Assembly: GCF_044788715.1 (NCBI RefSeq)
Contig: NZ_CP173170.1
Coordinates: 2,666,001 to 2,730,000, forward strand
Length of the DNA stretch: 64,000 bases
Source of the DNA: Methylotuvimicrobium sp018830325
GTDB lineage: Bacteria > Pseudomonadota > Gammaproteobacteria > Methylococcales > Methylomonadaceae
Direction of reading: 5' to 3'
Below the pieces are notes generated by a model, which saw nothing but the letters and a program-made list of their open reading frames with translations, had not been told where the DNA came from and did not search any database. The translations under genes and the position numbers were made by a program. Shown here one piece after another: positions 25,329 to 34,389 of this stretch. Positions within the stretch are counted from its first letter, which is position 1, and each line of letters starts with the position of its first letter.

Positions 25329-26216
25329 ATGAAATCGAACATTATCGTCAGCGCGATTCAACAACCTTGTAATGCCGACAAAGCCGACAACCTGGATCTT
25401 TCGATCGACTTAATCAAAGAGGCCAAACAATCCGGTGCCAACTTGGCCGTATTGCCGGAGTTACATTTAGGTCCGTATTTTTGCCAGAATGAAGATTTCA
25501 ACTCCTTTGCCACAGCCGAACCGATTCCAGGGCCGAGCACCGAAATACTGTCTCAGGTCGCCAAGGATCAAGAAATCGTCATTGTATCGACAATATTCGA
25601 AAAGCGCGCGCCTGGTCTTTATCACAATACTGCCGTGGTTTTCGACATAGACGGTTGCATCGCCGGTAAATACCGCAAGATGCATATTCCCGACGATCCC
25701 GGTTATTATGAAAAATATTATTTCACCCCCGGCGACATCGGTTTCAAACCGATAGAGACCTCGATCGGTAAATTGGGGGTTATGGTTTGCTGGGATCAGT
25801 GGTATCCGGAAGGCGCGCGCCTGATGGCCTTGGCCGGCGCCGATATTTTGATTTATCCGACCGCGATCGGTTGGGATCCTGCTGATACTAACGAGGAAAA
25901 GCAGCGCCAACTCGACGCCTGGATCACAATTCAACGCGCGCACGCGGTCGCTAACGGACTACCGGTCGTTGCCTGCAACCGCATCGGATTCGAAGCATCG
26001 CCCGATGACGCCTCGACCGGTATCGAATTCTGGGGCAACAGTTTTATTACCGGGCCGCAAGGCGAATTTCTCGCGCAAGCCGGATCCAGCGAGCAAATCA
26101 TCCTAACCCAGGAACTGGACCGCGGGCGTAGCGAGCGCGTCAGACAAGTTTGGCCTTATCTACGCGACAGAAGAATTGACGAGTACGGCGATTTAATTAA
26201 ACGATTTATTGATTAA
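25329..26216 (+). CDS. aguB: N-carbamoylputrescine amidase
   Basis: 295 residues of the nitrilase superfamily, with the Glu-Lys-Cys triad in LPELHLGPYF, KYRKMHIPDDP and VMVCWDQWYPE. The segment GYYEKYYFTPGD is typical of AguB. It hydrolyses N-carbamoylputrescine to putrescine, CO2 and ammonia, completing the path begun by aguA. The end of the gene is followed by 650 bases of repeats. Confidence 0.96.
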   Translation: MKSNIIVSAIQQPCNADKADNLDLSIDLIKEAKQSGANLAVLPELHLGPYFCQNEDFNSFATAEPIPGPSTEILSQVAKDQEIVIVSTIFEKRAPGLYHNTAVVFDIDGCIAGKYRKMHIPDDPGYYEKYYFTPGDIGFKPIETSIGKLGVMVCWDQWYPEGARLMALAGADILIYPTAIGWDPADTNEEKQRQLDAWITIQRAHAVANGLPVVACNRIGFEASPDDASTGIEFWGNSFITGPQGEFLAQAGSSEQIILTQELDRGRSERVRQVWPYLRDRRIDEYGDLIKRFID

Positions 26217-26862
26217 TTAGCTTAGAAAAAGCATTTCACCATGAAGGGCATGAAGATAATGAAGGAAAGAGATTTAGTACTTTATGAACTATCACAATAT
26301 AACAGATGAACTCAATAGATGAACTCAATGCAGTAATACAGCGCTTTCAAATCCAGCTAGGATTTGGTCGTAAATAACTTCCTTATTTTAAGGAGGTTTC
26401 GGGGGCTCGATTGGCAAGTATCGGCGGCAAGGAAAGCCGCCGCCAAGCCTACAAGGACGCTTTCACGGCGTCCTGTCAAGCGAGTCGCCGCAAAGCCTAC
26501 TACTTGTAGCAGTTATTCTGTGCATATTCCTTAGTTACCCATTTAAAATTGAAAACACTGTATCTTCAAGTCCTTCATGCTCTTCATGGTAAAAAATAAA
26601 TGACATTTTTTGAAATCAGCGCCCTTTATGTATAGAACTTTCGCTCACCCAAGAGGTTAGCGGTAATGTTTAGGCAATCTCTTGAAATACTTAATAGACT
26701 TCATGTGCTTCATGGTTAAACTGCCGAATTCTGTATTATCGGCATATCGAAAAGTATAACTTTCGCACATCAACTTTCGGCATTAGCTCATAGAGGCACA
26801 AAGTGTCGGCGGATTTTTGCTCCTGCTCCTGCTATCTCTTATTATCAGACGTTCCATCATCG
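26217..26862. other. Repeat-filled gap without a gene
   Basis: It holds family D-like fragments (CACCATGAAGGGCATGAAG at about 26240 and the inverse CTTCATGCTCTTCATGGT near 26578), a family A copy (26358-26533), a copy of ACTTTCGCTCACCC...CTTCATGGTTAAACTGCCGAA (about 26638-26735, recurring at 30427-30520) and a fragment of family B near 26743-26785. No convincing reading frame. Confidence 0.7.
26358..26533. repeat. Family A repeat, copy A4
   Basis: TAGGATTTGGTCGTAAATAA at the left faces GTTATTCTGTGCATATTCCTTA. The inner arms GGCTCGATTGGCAAG and CTGTCAAGCGAGTCGCC and a GGCGGC...GCCGCC hairpin are present. The core is empty of the module. Confidence 0.8.
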
Positions 26863-29800
26863 ATGAAAAATATCTGTTCGACAACCCAACCGATCTTTCC
26901 GGCAATTCTTGGCTTGCTTATTTTTACTTTACTAAGCAGCTTAATGCCTCAAGTCGTTTTGGCTCAAAGCCAAAACGGCAAGCCTGTAACTTCCGAATAT
27001 GACCCGGAGAACCTACGCAACAAAATCGAAGTACTCACCGCCCGGGAAGGTCTCGACGAAGGCGTCAAAACCAAAACGCTTAAATATTATCAGTCCGCGT
27101 TAGACAATCTCGCCAATACCGGAGAGTTTAATTTTCGCAGTGAAAACTACCAAAAAGCACTGCAACTAGCACCCGATAGAATTAAAAACTTACAAAATGA
27201 AATTAAGCAAACCCAACAAAAACTAGAGAAACAAAAGATAGAGGACTTCAGTCACATCCCTATCGAAGAGCTCGAACAACGCCTGATTATCGAAAAAGGC
27301 AAAATTAGCAACCTTGACCAACAAATCAAAAGACTCGACGCGCTATTGGCCGAACAGAACAGCCGTCCACAGCAAATTCGCCTAGAAACGGTTGAGGCCA
27401 AACAAGACCTCGATGCCGCCCGAAATAAGCTCGAAATCCCGCCAACGTCAGCAGAATCGAAGTTGGAAATTGAAGCCCGGCACATTCATTTAAAAACCTT
27501 GATCGAATCACGCACGGCCGAATTAAAAAAGCTGGAAATCGAGGCCGCCAGCAATCCGCTCAGGACCGAAGTCATCAAATCCGAACTGCAATTGTTGGAT
27601 ATGCAGAAGAATCTGCTCGCCCCTGTTATCGCTGCGATAGAAAGCACCCTGTCCGAACGCCGCCAACAAGAAGCCAAGGAAATGCAGAAGGCCCTCGATC
27701 AAGCGGAACAGGAGCTAGCCGATAAGCACCCGGTCATACAGCTTGTTACCCGCGAAAACATCCAATACAGTCGGGATCTTCAGGCCATCACAACCAAGAT
27801 TGAACAAAGCGGCGAACAGAAAAACAAAATCGATAGCAAATCCGCCGAAATTGAGACCGATTTCAAAAGCGCCGAACGCAAAATCAGCTTAGCCGGACTC
27901 AGTCCTGCGCTTGGCAAAATACTGAGAGAACAACGGCGTAATTTACCGACCGCCGGGCAATTCTCATTGCAATCCCAGACCATACAGGACGAAACTGCTC
28001 AGACCGGCCTTGCGCAATTCAAGATTGAGGATCGACTTAAAGAATTAGCCGATATTGATTTGGAACTAAATAGAATCATGAATTCGGAAGTCGACAACAA
28101 GCTACCGGCTAATGAACGAATGATGATACAGGCCGAATTGCGCGTATTGCTCAATAACCAAAAAGACTTACTGAACCGATTATCGGTTGCTTACACGGCT
28201 TATTTGCGAACCCTAGGCGATCTAGATTTCGCAAGACAACAAATGCTTAGTCAAGCTGAAAAATTTGCCACTTATCTTGATGAACGTTTGCTGTGGGTGC
28301 CGAGTTCCGTTCCGATCGATACCGAATACCTCATCGACTTATTCGGTTCATTCCAATGGCTGCTGTCGCCTCTAAACTGGTTAAGCTTTACAAAAGACAT
28401 CGTTAAAGCCGCAATATCAAAACCGCTGTTAAGTGCCTTTTCGATTATGATTTTAATTGTACTCATGACGGTCAAGGCTAAAGTCAAACATCAATTAACA
28501 GCCATTTCAAACCGAATCGGAAAAATCTATACCGACAAATTTTCCTATACATTGATCGCGATGGGCGACATTTTTGTTTTAGCGCTGCCCCTGCCCCTCC
28601 TGATTTTTTTGGCCGGCTGGTTATTGGCCGACAATCCTCATGTTACCGATTTTAGTCAAGCTATCGGAGCAGGATTACAGGCCGCCTCCATCCCGTTACT
28701 CACTCTTGCGGTATTTTATCGACTGTTCGCGCCGCAAGGTGTTGCTCAAAAACATTTTCTATGGCAAGCGAAAAATGCCGGGATATTTCGTAAACAAATT
28801 GCTTGGGTACGCTTTGTTGCTGTGCCTGGCGTGTTTCTGACCGAATTGAATGGAAGCTCCGCTATAGCATCGCATAGTGATAATCTCGGGCGATTGGCTG
28901 TTATTATCATAATGCTGTCTCTCGCCGCATTTTTATTCAATATCTTAAAGCCATCGAAAGGTGTGTTGCAGGATTATCTTGAAGCGAACCCGAACGGATG
29001 GCTTTATCGATCGCGCTATATTTGGTATCCGGCCGCGGTCATCGCCCCCTTAACTATCATTGGGTTTGCGACAGCCGGCTATTATTTGAGCGCACTGGAA
29101 TTGCAGAACAAATTAATTGTAATGCTGAGGATGATATTTATCAGTATTATTATCTATGAGTTGGTGCTGCGTTGGCTAACCCTGGCTAACCGCCAACTGG
29201 CCCTGAAAAACGCACGGCAAAAACGCAAGACTGCCGCTGCCGCGCAAAGTTCGAAACCTACGACTACAGGCTCCGAAGATAATGTTGTAGTCGCCGAAGA
29301 AGAGCTACTGGATATTCCTAAAATCAATGCTCAAACTAAGGCGTTACTCAATGTCTTTATCGGCTTTACGCTTATTGTCGGCTCGTGGATGATATGGCGA
29401 AATATTCTGCCGGCCTTCTCGTTTTTCGACAACATCACGTTATGGCAACACCTCGTCACGGTAGATAATCAAGAAGTCTATCAGCCGATAACCCTAACCA
29501 ATCTGTTTCTGGCCGGCCTCTATGCTTTCATAGCCGGTGTGGCGATCCGCAATTTTCCGGGGGTCATGGAGTTATTGATTTTTCGGCGCGTAACGGTCGA
29601 CGCCGGCTTTCGTTATGCCGTCAATCACTTGGCCAAATATTTCTTAGTTTCGATCGGCTTTATCGTGGTTGCGAATGAACTGGGCGGCAGCTGGTCGCAA
29701 GTGCAATGGCTAGTCGCAGCACTCAGTTTAGGTTTAGGTTTCGGTCTACAGGAAATCTTCGCGAACATGGTTTCCGGCATTATTATTTTGTTCGAGCGAC

Positions 29801-30339
29801 CTATCCGAGTCGGAGACGCCGTAACGATCGGCGATATCAGCGGCAAAGTTAGTCGCATCCAAATGCGTGCCACAACTGTTATTGATTGGGACCAAAAGGA
29901 ATTAATCGTACCGAACAAAACATTCATCACCGAACAAATGATCAATTGGACCTTGACCGATCCGACGACACGGTTAGTGATCCCAATCGGTATAGCCTAT
30001 GGTTCCGATATCGAACTAGCCCATAAAGTCATGCTGGAAACGGTTCGATCTACACCCTTGGTTTTGCAAGATCCAGAACCCAGTGTGCTGATGCTTGGCT
30101 TCGGCGACAGTTCTTTAGATTTTTCGATCCGGGTTTATGTTAGCGAATTGGCGCACCGACTACCGGTTACCCATGACATCCATTTCCGAATCGATCATGC
30201 CTTTCGCGAAAATCATATTGAAATTCCATTTCCGCAACGCGACCTTCATATCCGCTCGATCGTGGAAAACCCGGCAAATGGGCAAATAGTGCCGCCGTAT
30301 CAGGCCACTTCGGAAATTCCGATATCTCAAACAACTTGA
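26863..30339 (+). CDS. MscK/KefA-type large mechanosensitive channel
   Basis: 1158 residues from the ATG at 26863, chosen because a signal peptide follows (ending near VVLAQS). A GTG 60 bases upstream would put a Cys-rich stretch before it. A long periplasmic coiled-coil region (about 60-480) precedes many membrane helices, and the C-terminal MscS core is clear: GLGFGLQEIFANMVSGIIIL, ERPIRVGDAV, then a beta domain VPNKTFITEQMINW. E. coli MscK is 1120 residues. It opens under membrane tension to release solutes in osmotic downshock. No clear ribosome site is seen. Confidence 0.88.
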   Translation: MKNICSTTQPIFPAILGLLIFTLLSSLMPQVVLAQSQNGKPVTSEYDPENLRNKIEVLTAREGLDEGVKTKTLKYYQSALDNLANTGEFNFRSENYQKALQLAPDRIKNLQNEIKQTQQKLEKQKIEDFSHIPIEELEQRLIIEKGKISNLDQQIKRLDALLAEQNSRPQQIRLETVEAKQDLDAARNKLEIPPTSAESKLEIEARHIHLKTLIESRTAELKKLEIEAASNPLRTEVIKSELQLLDMQKNLLAPVIAAIESTLSERRQQEAKEMQKALDQAEQELADKHPVIQLVTRENIQYSRDLQAITTKIEQSGEQKNKIDSKSAEIETDFKSAERKISLAGLSPALGKILREQRRNLPTAGQFSLQSQTIQDETAQTGLAQFKIEDRLKELADIDLELNRIMNSEVDNKLPANERMMIQAELRVLLNNQKDLLNRLSVAYTAYLRTLGDLDFARQQMLSQAEKFATYLDERLLWVPSSVPIDTEYLIDLFGSFQWLLSPLNWLSFTKDIVKAAISKPLLSAFSIMILIVLMTVKAKVKHQLTAISNRIGKIYTDKFSYTLIAMGDIFVLALPLPLLIFLAGWLLADNPHVTDFSQAIGAGLQAASIPLLTLAVFYRLFAPQGVAQKHFLWQAKNAGIFRKQIAWVRFVAVPGVFLTELNGSSAIASHSDNLGRLAVIIIMLSLAAFLFNILKPSKGVLQDYLEANPNGWLYRSRYIWYPAAVIAPLTIIGFATAGYYLSALELQNKLIVMLRMIFISIIIYELVLRWLTLANRQLALKNARQKRKTAAAAQSSKPTTTGSEDNVVVAEEELLDIPKINAQTKALLNVFIGFTLIVGSWMIWRNILPAFSFFDNITLWQHLVTVDNQEVYQPITLTNLFLAGLYAFIAGVAIRNFPGVMELLIFRRVTVDAGFRYAVNHLAKYFLVSIGFIVVANELGGSWSQVQWLVAALSLGLGFGLQEIFANMVSGIIILFERPIRVGDAVTIGDISGKVSRIQMRATTVIDWDQKELIVPNKTFITEQMINWTLTDPTTRLVIPIGIAYGSDIELAHKVMLETVRSTPLVLQDPEPSVLMLGFGDSSLDFSIRVYVSELAHRLPVTHDIHFRIDHAFRENHIEIPFPQRDLHIRSIVENPANGQIVPPYQATSEIPISQTT

Positions 30340-30355
30340 AATAAATATTCAACCT

Positions 30356-30528
30356 AGAAAAAGCATTTCACCCTGAAGACCATGAAGAGTAGCAAGTTAA
30401 TTCAATAACTTGTTACGCGTTCGCATAAAACTTTCGCTCACCCGATAGGTTGGTAGGGGCTCAGACAACCTATTGAATTACTCAATGAACTTCATGGGCT
30501 TCATGGTTAAACTGCCGAATTTAGTTTT
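30356..30528. repeat. Family D-like repeat after the mscK-type gene
   Basis: AAAGCATTTCACCCTGAAGA starts it, and ACTTTCGCTCACCC, CTTCATGGGCTTCATGGTTA and AACTGCCGAA follow, closely matching the order at 26226-26735. It separates the channel gene from a small minus-strand gene. Confidence 0.65.
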
Positions 30529-30538
30529 CACAAACTTG

Positions 30539-30823
30539 TCATTCTCCGGTCCATTCCTGCAATGCGGCAATAATACTTTTGGCTTGATCCGTACTGGAAA
30601 TATTGAATTTGGATTTTTGTTGATATTCGCCGTTGCGTTTTTGATAACGGCGAATTGTATATTTATCCGGGCCGTAGGATTCTTTCTTGCGATCCCAATC
30701 TTGGTAACGATAGATCACCGTCGCCCAAGCGCCTTTACTCAATACTTTTTTATCAAGTTCCTTGACGGTTTCAATACCACCATCTTCGTAGGTGACAGTC
30801 AATTCATCTACAGTTTCAGCCAT
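30539..30823 (-). CDS. Small conserved-looking protein, unknown function
   Basis: 94 residues, no signal peptide or membrane segment. It is highly charged, with a beta-rich start (DELTVTYEDGGIETVKELDK), a basic strand region (YTIRRYQKRNGEYQQKSKFN) and a closing helix (SSTDQAKSIIAALQEW). The strand-strand-helix end recalls the single-stranded-DNA-binding PC4 fold, but this is only a visual impression. AGATTG upstream of the ATG is a weak ribosome site. It stands alone between blocks of repeats. Confidence 0.65.
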   Translation of the reverse strand: MAETVDELTVTYEDGGIETVKELDKKVLSKGAWATVIYRYQDWDRKKESYGPDKYTIRRYQKRNGEYQQKSKFNISSTDQAKSIIAALQEWTGE

Positions 30824-30988
30824 ACAATCTCCAATAAGTTAAGTTTAAAAAACGTCTATCCTGTATATCGTTTCTTTGTCATAAAAAGATTCGGTATATC
30901 CTTACGCCGAATCATGCGATATTTTATGAAGCGTTCGGTTACTCACATAACAAAGCTAATAGATCCAAGAGGTTATTTACTCCCTTTA

Positions 30989-31148
30989 TATACCTATCGG
31001 AGATCAAAATTCGGCACCGGGGTGCCCGTCAAAGGACGCCGTGAATACGTCCATGTAGGCTCTATGCCAGCTCCATGCTGGCAAAGCCTTTGCCGAGCAC
31101 CCCGGCGCCTCCTAAGACACTGCCGAAATTTGAAGTGCGAAAGGTATA
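30989..31148. repeat. Family B repeat, copy B3
   Basis: TATACCTATCGG...GCGAAAGGTATA, nearly identical to B2 except for 3 missing bases in the GGCGCCTCCT segment. The core is empty of the module. It abuts repeat C1 directly. Confidence 0.88.
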
Positions 31149-31375
31149 CTCAAAAATTAGCTAACTTTATGAAGGTATGGGGGTGTGGCTAGCGAGGATG
31201 TCGGCAGCAGGGAGCGCTGCCGTCAAGCCCCCATGGACGGGTTTACCCAGCACCTAAATCCATAGTTCATTGGCTATGATTAGCTATCTAGGATAATTTA
31301 GGTGCTGGGTTTACGGCGTTCCTCGATAGATACATCCCATACCTTTTATTCTTAGACGGTTTTTCAATCAAAAGG
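31145..31375. repeat. Family C repeat, copy C1, with module M2
   Basis: It opens with TATACTCAAAAATTAGCTAA and AAGGTATGGGGGTGTGGCTA and closes with ATACATCCCATACCTT plus the tail CTTAGACGGTTTTTCAATCA. A GGCAGCAGGGAGCGCTGCC hairpin lies inside. The core is split by the 64-bp module at 31246-31309. Confidence 0.82.
31246..31309. mobile_element. 64-bp hairpin module M2 inserted in repeat C1
   Basis: CCCAGCACCTAAAT / ATTTAGGTGCTGGG ends, with TTTA directly repeated on both sides (31242-31245 and 31310-31313). The inner 34 bases match M1 and M4 in inverted orientation. Confidence 0.78.
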
Positions 31376-31395
31376 AAGTATCACGAAATCCTTAG

Positions 31396-32586
31396 CTAGT
31401 CGGGTTTGCCGTCGATTCTAGGTGCCAATAAAATTGGCGCGTATACAAACACAAACAAGGCAAAGGCCGCCAGCCAAGCCAGTGTCGAAATATAAACAAA
31501 CTGACCATACCAAGTAGGTAACAAAGCGGGAAGAATAACCCTAACGAAAGCAGATAAATTCAATAGAACAAAAGCGATGACGATAATATTCGAAACCTTC
31601 ATAACTCGCCCCGTATGCCCCAGTGACACTCTGACCATCATGCCCAAGGTCAATACACCGATTCCCCCCAGCGTAAACGCATGCAAAACCAAAGAATAGG
31701 AAATTATTGCATAAGCCGCCAAAACAGTTAAGCCGAACCCCAAAATGATCCATCCGTAACCGATATATAATATCCATAACAACGGCACATACCAAACTTG
31801 CCGCACATGCCAACCGGCAATACGCACAAGATTGACTACCAAAGCGGCAATCGCACTCACAGCAAGAATGTGCCCGGATATACCGGCCATTTGCAACAAG
31901 AAAACCGAGGCGGCAGAAACAATCGACAAGACATCTAAAAGCGGATTGCGAATCGCGATAACGCCCTTTAAACCGCGTTCGGTAAAAAAAGGAAAAACAC
32001 GTCCGGCAACGACCAAAATCATCACGATGATAATAGCCAAAAGCATATTAAGCCCCAGCATCGCCGTACTTTCATAAATATCAAGCATTTCAAGATGAAC
32101 TAAAGCATTAGCCGCCGTCATCAACGCCAATAAGACTATGAAAACCAAACTCTTGTTATGACCTGATCGCATAATCGGTTGACTGACCGAATAAGCCAAC
32201 ACCGGTAAAAATGCAAAATCGGTCAACGCGATCAAAAAATCCGGTAATAACTCGGCATAAAAAGGCAAAATTCGGCCGTACAACCAAAGCAAACAAAGTC
32301 CGGCCAAACGATCACCGCTGGCCGTTGCCTGTCCGGTCCAATTTTTCACGGCAGTTAACAAAAAGCCGGCAATGACAGCCACCGAATAACCAACCAGCAT
32401 TTCATGCGCATGCCAGATATTCGGTGCATAATAATTTTGAACCGACAACTCGCCTTTATAGATGGCATTCCATAACAAAATCAGCAATAACGCGAATAAA
32501 CCGGCCAATATAAAAAATGGCCTGAATCCCAAACCAAAGACCGGGTAATCAAATACAGGCGTCGAATTACTATTGTTTTTGTTCAT
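31396..32586 (-). CDS. NnrS family membrane protein
   Basis: 396 residues from the ATG at 32586, which has TGGA close upstream. An ATG 24 bases earlier is possible. The start FDYPVFGLGFRPFFILAG and about twelve hydrophobic helices are typical of NnrS, a haem- and copper-containing membrane protein linked to nitric oxide tolerance. WHAHEMLVGYSVAVIAGFLLTAVKNWTG carries the family's histidines. It overlaps the end of the DUF455 gene by 17 bases, so the two are probably co-expressed. Confidence 0.92.
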   Translation of the reverse strand: MNKNNSNSTPVFDYPVFGLGFRPFFILAGLFALLLILLWNAIYKGELSVQNYYAPNIWHAHEMLVGYSVAVIAGFLLTAVKNWTGQATASGDRLAGLCLLWLYGRILPFYAELLPDFLIALTDFAFLPVLAYSVSQPIMRSGHNKSLVFIVLLALMTAANALVHLEMLDIYESTAMLGLNMLLAIIIVMILVVAGRVFPFFTERGLKGVIAIRNPLLDVLSIVSAASVFLLQMAGISGHILAVSAIAALVVNLVRIAGWHVRQVWYVPLLWILYIGYGWIILGFGLTVLAAYAIISYSLVLHAFTLGGIGVLTLGMMVRVSLGHTGRVMKVSNIIVIAFVLLNLSAFVRVILPALLPTWYGQFVYISTLAWLAAFALFVFVYAPILLAPRIDGKPD

Positions 32587-33373
32587 ATTCCAGCCAATCC
32601 AGTTCAGCATCCGAGAAGCCTGCGATTATACGCATTTCGCGATTAAATGGGCCTTTCGGTTTGCCTTTGAAGTAATGATTGATAAGTTTTTTATAGGTTT
32701 CACTAGGGTCGAGCGATTGTTGGCGGCACTGATATTCCAACCATTTCGAACCTAATTGCACATGACCGACTTCATCATTCAAAATTCGGGTTAAAATCGT
32801 CACGCCTTGAGTATGACCCAGCGCTTCAAGTTTTTCGATCATCGCCGGCGTTACATCCAGGCCGCGCGCTTCTAAGCAGCGCGGCACAATAGCCAATCTT
32901 GCCAATAAATCGCTATGGGTATCTTGAGCATGATCCCATAAACCGCCATGTGCCGGCAAATCGCCATAATCGCAACCGAGTGTCGCAAGATGGTTGCTTA
33001 ATAACGTAAAATGTTGCGCCTCTTCATCGGCTACGCGTAGCCAATCCCGATAAAATTCGTTAGGCAAGCCGCGAAATCGATAAATAATATCCCAGGCCAA
33101 ATAAATTGCAACGAACTCGATATGCGCCAAGGCATGAAAAAATGCCGCAAGGCCTTCCGGAGTCGTCAATTGCCGTCGCGGCATCTGTTTCGGCGGCAAC
33201 CATAGCGGCTTATCGGGAAATTGCGTGGCATTTATAGGTTTAGGCTTGTCTATCGATTCATAACTGAGTAAGCCGTCTTTGCAAAATTGCCAAGCCTGGT
33301 GAGTTTGCGACAACTTTTCCGGAATCGAGGCATGGAACAAGCAGTTTTCGGCTGTTCGAAATATGTTTTTCAT
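32570..33373 (-). CDS. DUF455 ferritin-like protein
   Basis: 267 residues from the ATG at 33373; a TTG 15 bases upstream is a less likely start. Acidic and histidine residues that could bind a di-iron site are visible in AHIEFVAIYLAWD, ADEEAQHFTLL, EARGLDVTP and LNDEVGHVQLG, as in the MiaE-like ferritin superfamily. Function unknown. It is divergent from a VanZ gene and overlaps nnrS downstream. Confidence 0.9.
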   Translation of the reverse strand: MKNIFRTAENCLFHASIPEKLSQTHQAWQFCKDGLLSYESIDKPKPINATQFPDKPLWLPPKQMPRRQLTTPEGLAAFFHALAHIEFVAIYLAWDIIYRFRGLPNEFYRDWLRVADEEAQHFTLLSNHLATLGCDYGDLPAHGGLWDHAQDTHSDLLARLAIVPRCLEARGLDVTPAMIEKLEALGHTQGVTILTRILNDEVGHVQLGSKWLEYQCRQQSLDPSETYKKLINHYFKGKPKGPFNREMRIIAGFSDAELDWLEYEQKQ

Positions 33374-33391
33374 TACCAAGGAATTCAAACG

Positions 33392-33757
33392 ATGACTAAA
33401 TTTAGGGATTTTTTACTCTTGGCTTTGTACTGCGGCTTTATTTTTTGGCTATCGCATCAACCTTCCCTGCCTGCGCCAATGTGGTTCGAGCATCAAGACA
33501 AACTGTATCATGCCGGCGCCTATTTTATTCTGGCTTTTTTCACCTGGCGTTTATTAACACACTTTATTTCGACTCCTCGGCACTTGGCTGTTGTGAGCCT
33601 TTTATTCTGCAGCATATACGGAATCAGCGACGAATGGCACCAATCTTTCGTCGACGGACGTTCTTCGGATGTTCTCGATTGGCTTGCCGATACGTTAGGC
33701 GCCGCAATTGCACTATTCATTCTGTATCAATTCACATCCCGCAGTCGCTTCCGTTAA
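33392..33757 (+). CDS. VanZ-like membrane protein
   Basis: 121 residues from the ATG at 33392; upstream in-frame codons run antisense through the DUF455 gene and were rejected. Four hydrophobic helices surround the VanZ marks SHQPSLP, DKLYHAGAYFILAF and ISDEWHQSFVDGRSSDVLDWLADTLGA. Homologues are small inner-membrane proteins of uncertain role, some near teicoplanin resistance genes. It stands 18 bases from the divergent DUF455 start and 32 bases before the acetyltransferase gene. Confidence 0.88.
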   Translation: MTKFRDFLLLALYCGFIFWLSHQPSLPAPMWFEHQDKLYHAGAYFILAFFTWRLLTHFISTPRHLAVVSLLFCSIYGISDEWHQSFVDGRSSDVLDWLADTLGAAIALFILYQFTSRSRFR

Positions 33758-33789
33758 AATATCCGTTTTTTTAAAAGCAGGTTAACACG

Positions 33790-34389
33790 ATGTCTAACAA
33801 CATACGCATTGAAAGATGGAGCGGAAAAGATTTGGAGAAATACATCTCCGACCTTGCTCGCCTTCGTATCGAAGTCTTTCATGATTTTCCCTATCTTTAC
33901 GATGGCGATTACGACTATGAGAAGAAATATTTGCAAACCTATATCGATTGCCCGGAAAGCGTGATCGTATTGGCATTCGACGGCGATAAAATCATCGGCG
34001 CATCAACCGCGATTCCCATGAAATATGAAACCGACGAAGTCAAAAAGCCTTTTATCGAGCACGGCTATAATCCGGATGAAATTTTTTATTGCGGCGAGTC
34101 GGTTTTGAATAAAAATTATCGAGGCCTCGGCATCGGCGTCAAATTTTTCGAACAACGCGAAGCGCATGCCAGTGATCTGGGCGGTTTCAAACATATTTGT
34201 TTTTGTTGTGTCGAGCGCCCCAACAACCATCCCCGCCGCCCCGCCGATTACGTCCCGCTCGACAAGTTCTGGAACAAGCGCGGCTATGTTAAGCACCCGG
34301 AGCTACAAACAACTTATACTTGGAAAGACCTGGACGATGAAACCGAAACCCCTAAGCTGATGACATTCTGGTTGAAACATGACGATTAA
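33790..34389 (+). CDS. GNAT family N-acetyltransferase
   Basis: 199 residues. The acetyl-CoA loop NYRGLGIGVKFFEQRE and a FKHICFCCVERPNNHP segment mark the GNAT fold. The overlap of 11 bases with the following nitrilase gene implies coupled translation. In several bacteria a GNAT domain and a nitrilase domain are fused in one protein (for example the YhcX type), so this pair looks like the unfused version. Substrate unknown. Confidence 0.88.
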   Translation: MSNNIRIERWSGKDLEKYISDLARLRIEVFHDFPYLYDGDYDYEKKYLQTYIDCPESVIVLAFDGDKIIGASTAIPMKYETDEVKKPFIEHGYNPDEIFYCGESVLNKNYRGLGIGVKFFEQREAHASDLGGFKHICFCCVERPNNHPRRPADYVPLDKFWNKRGYVKHPELQTTYTWKDLDDETETPKLMTFWLKHDD

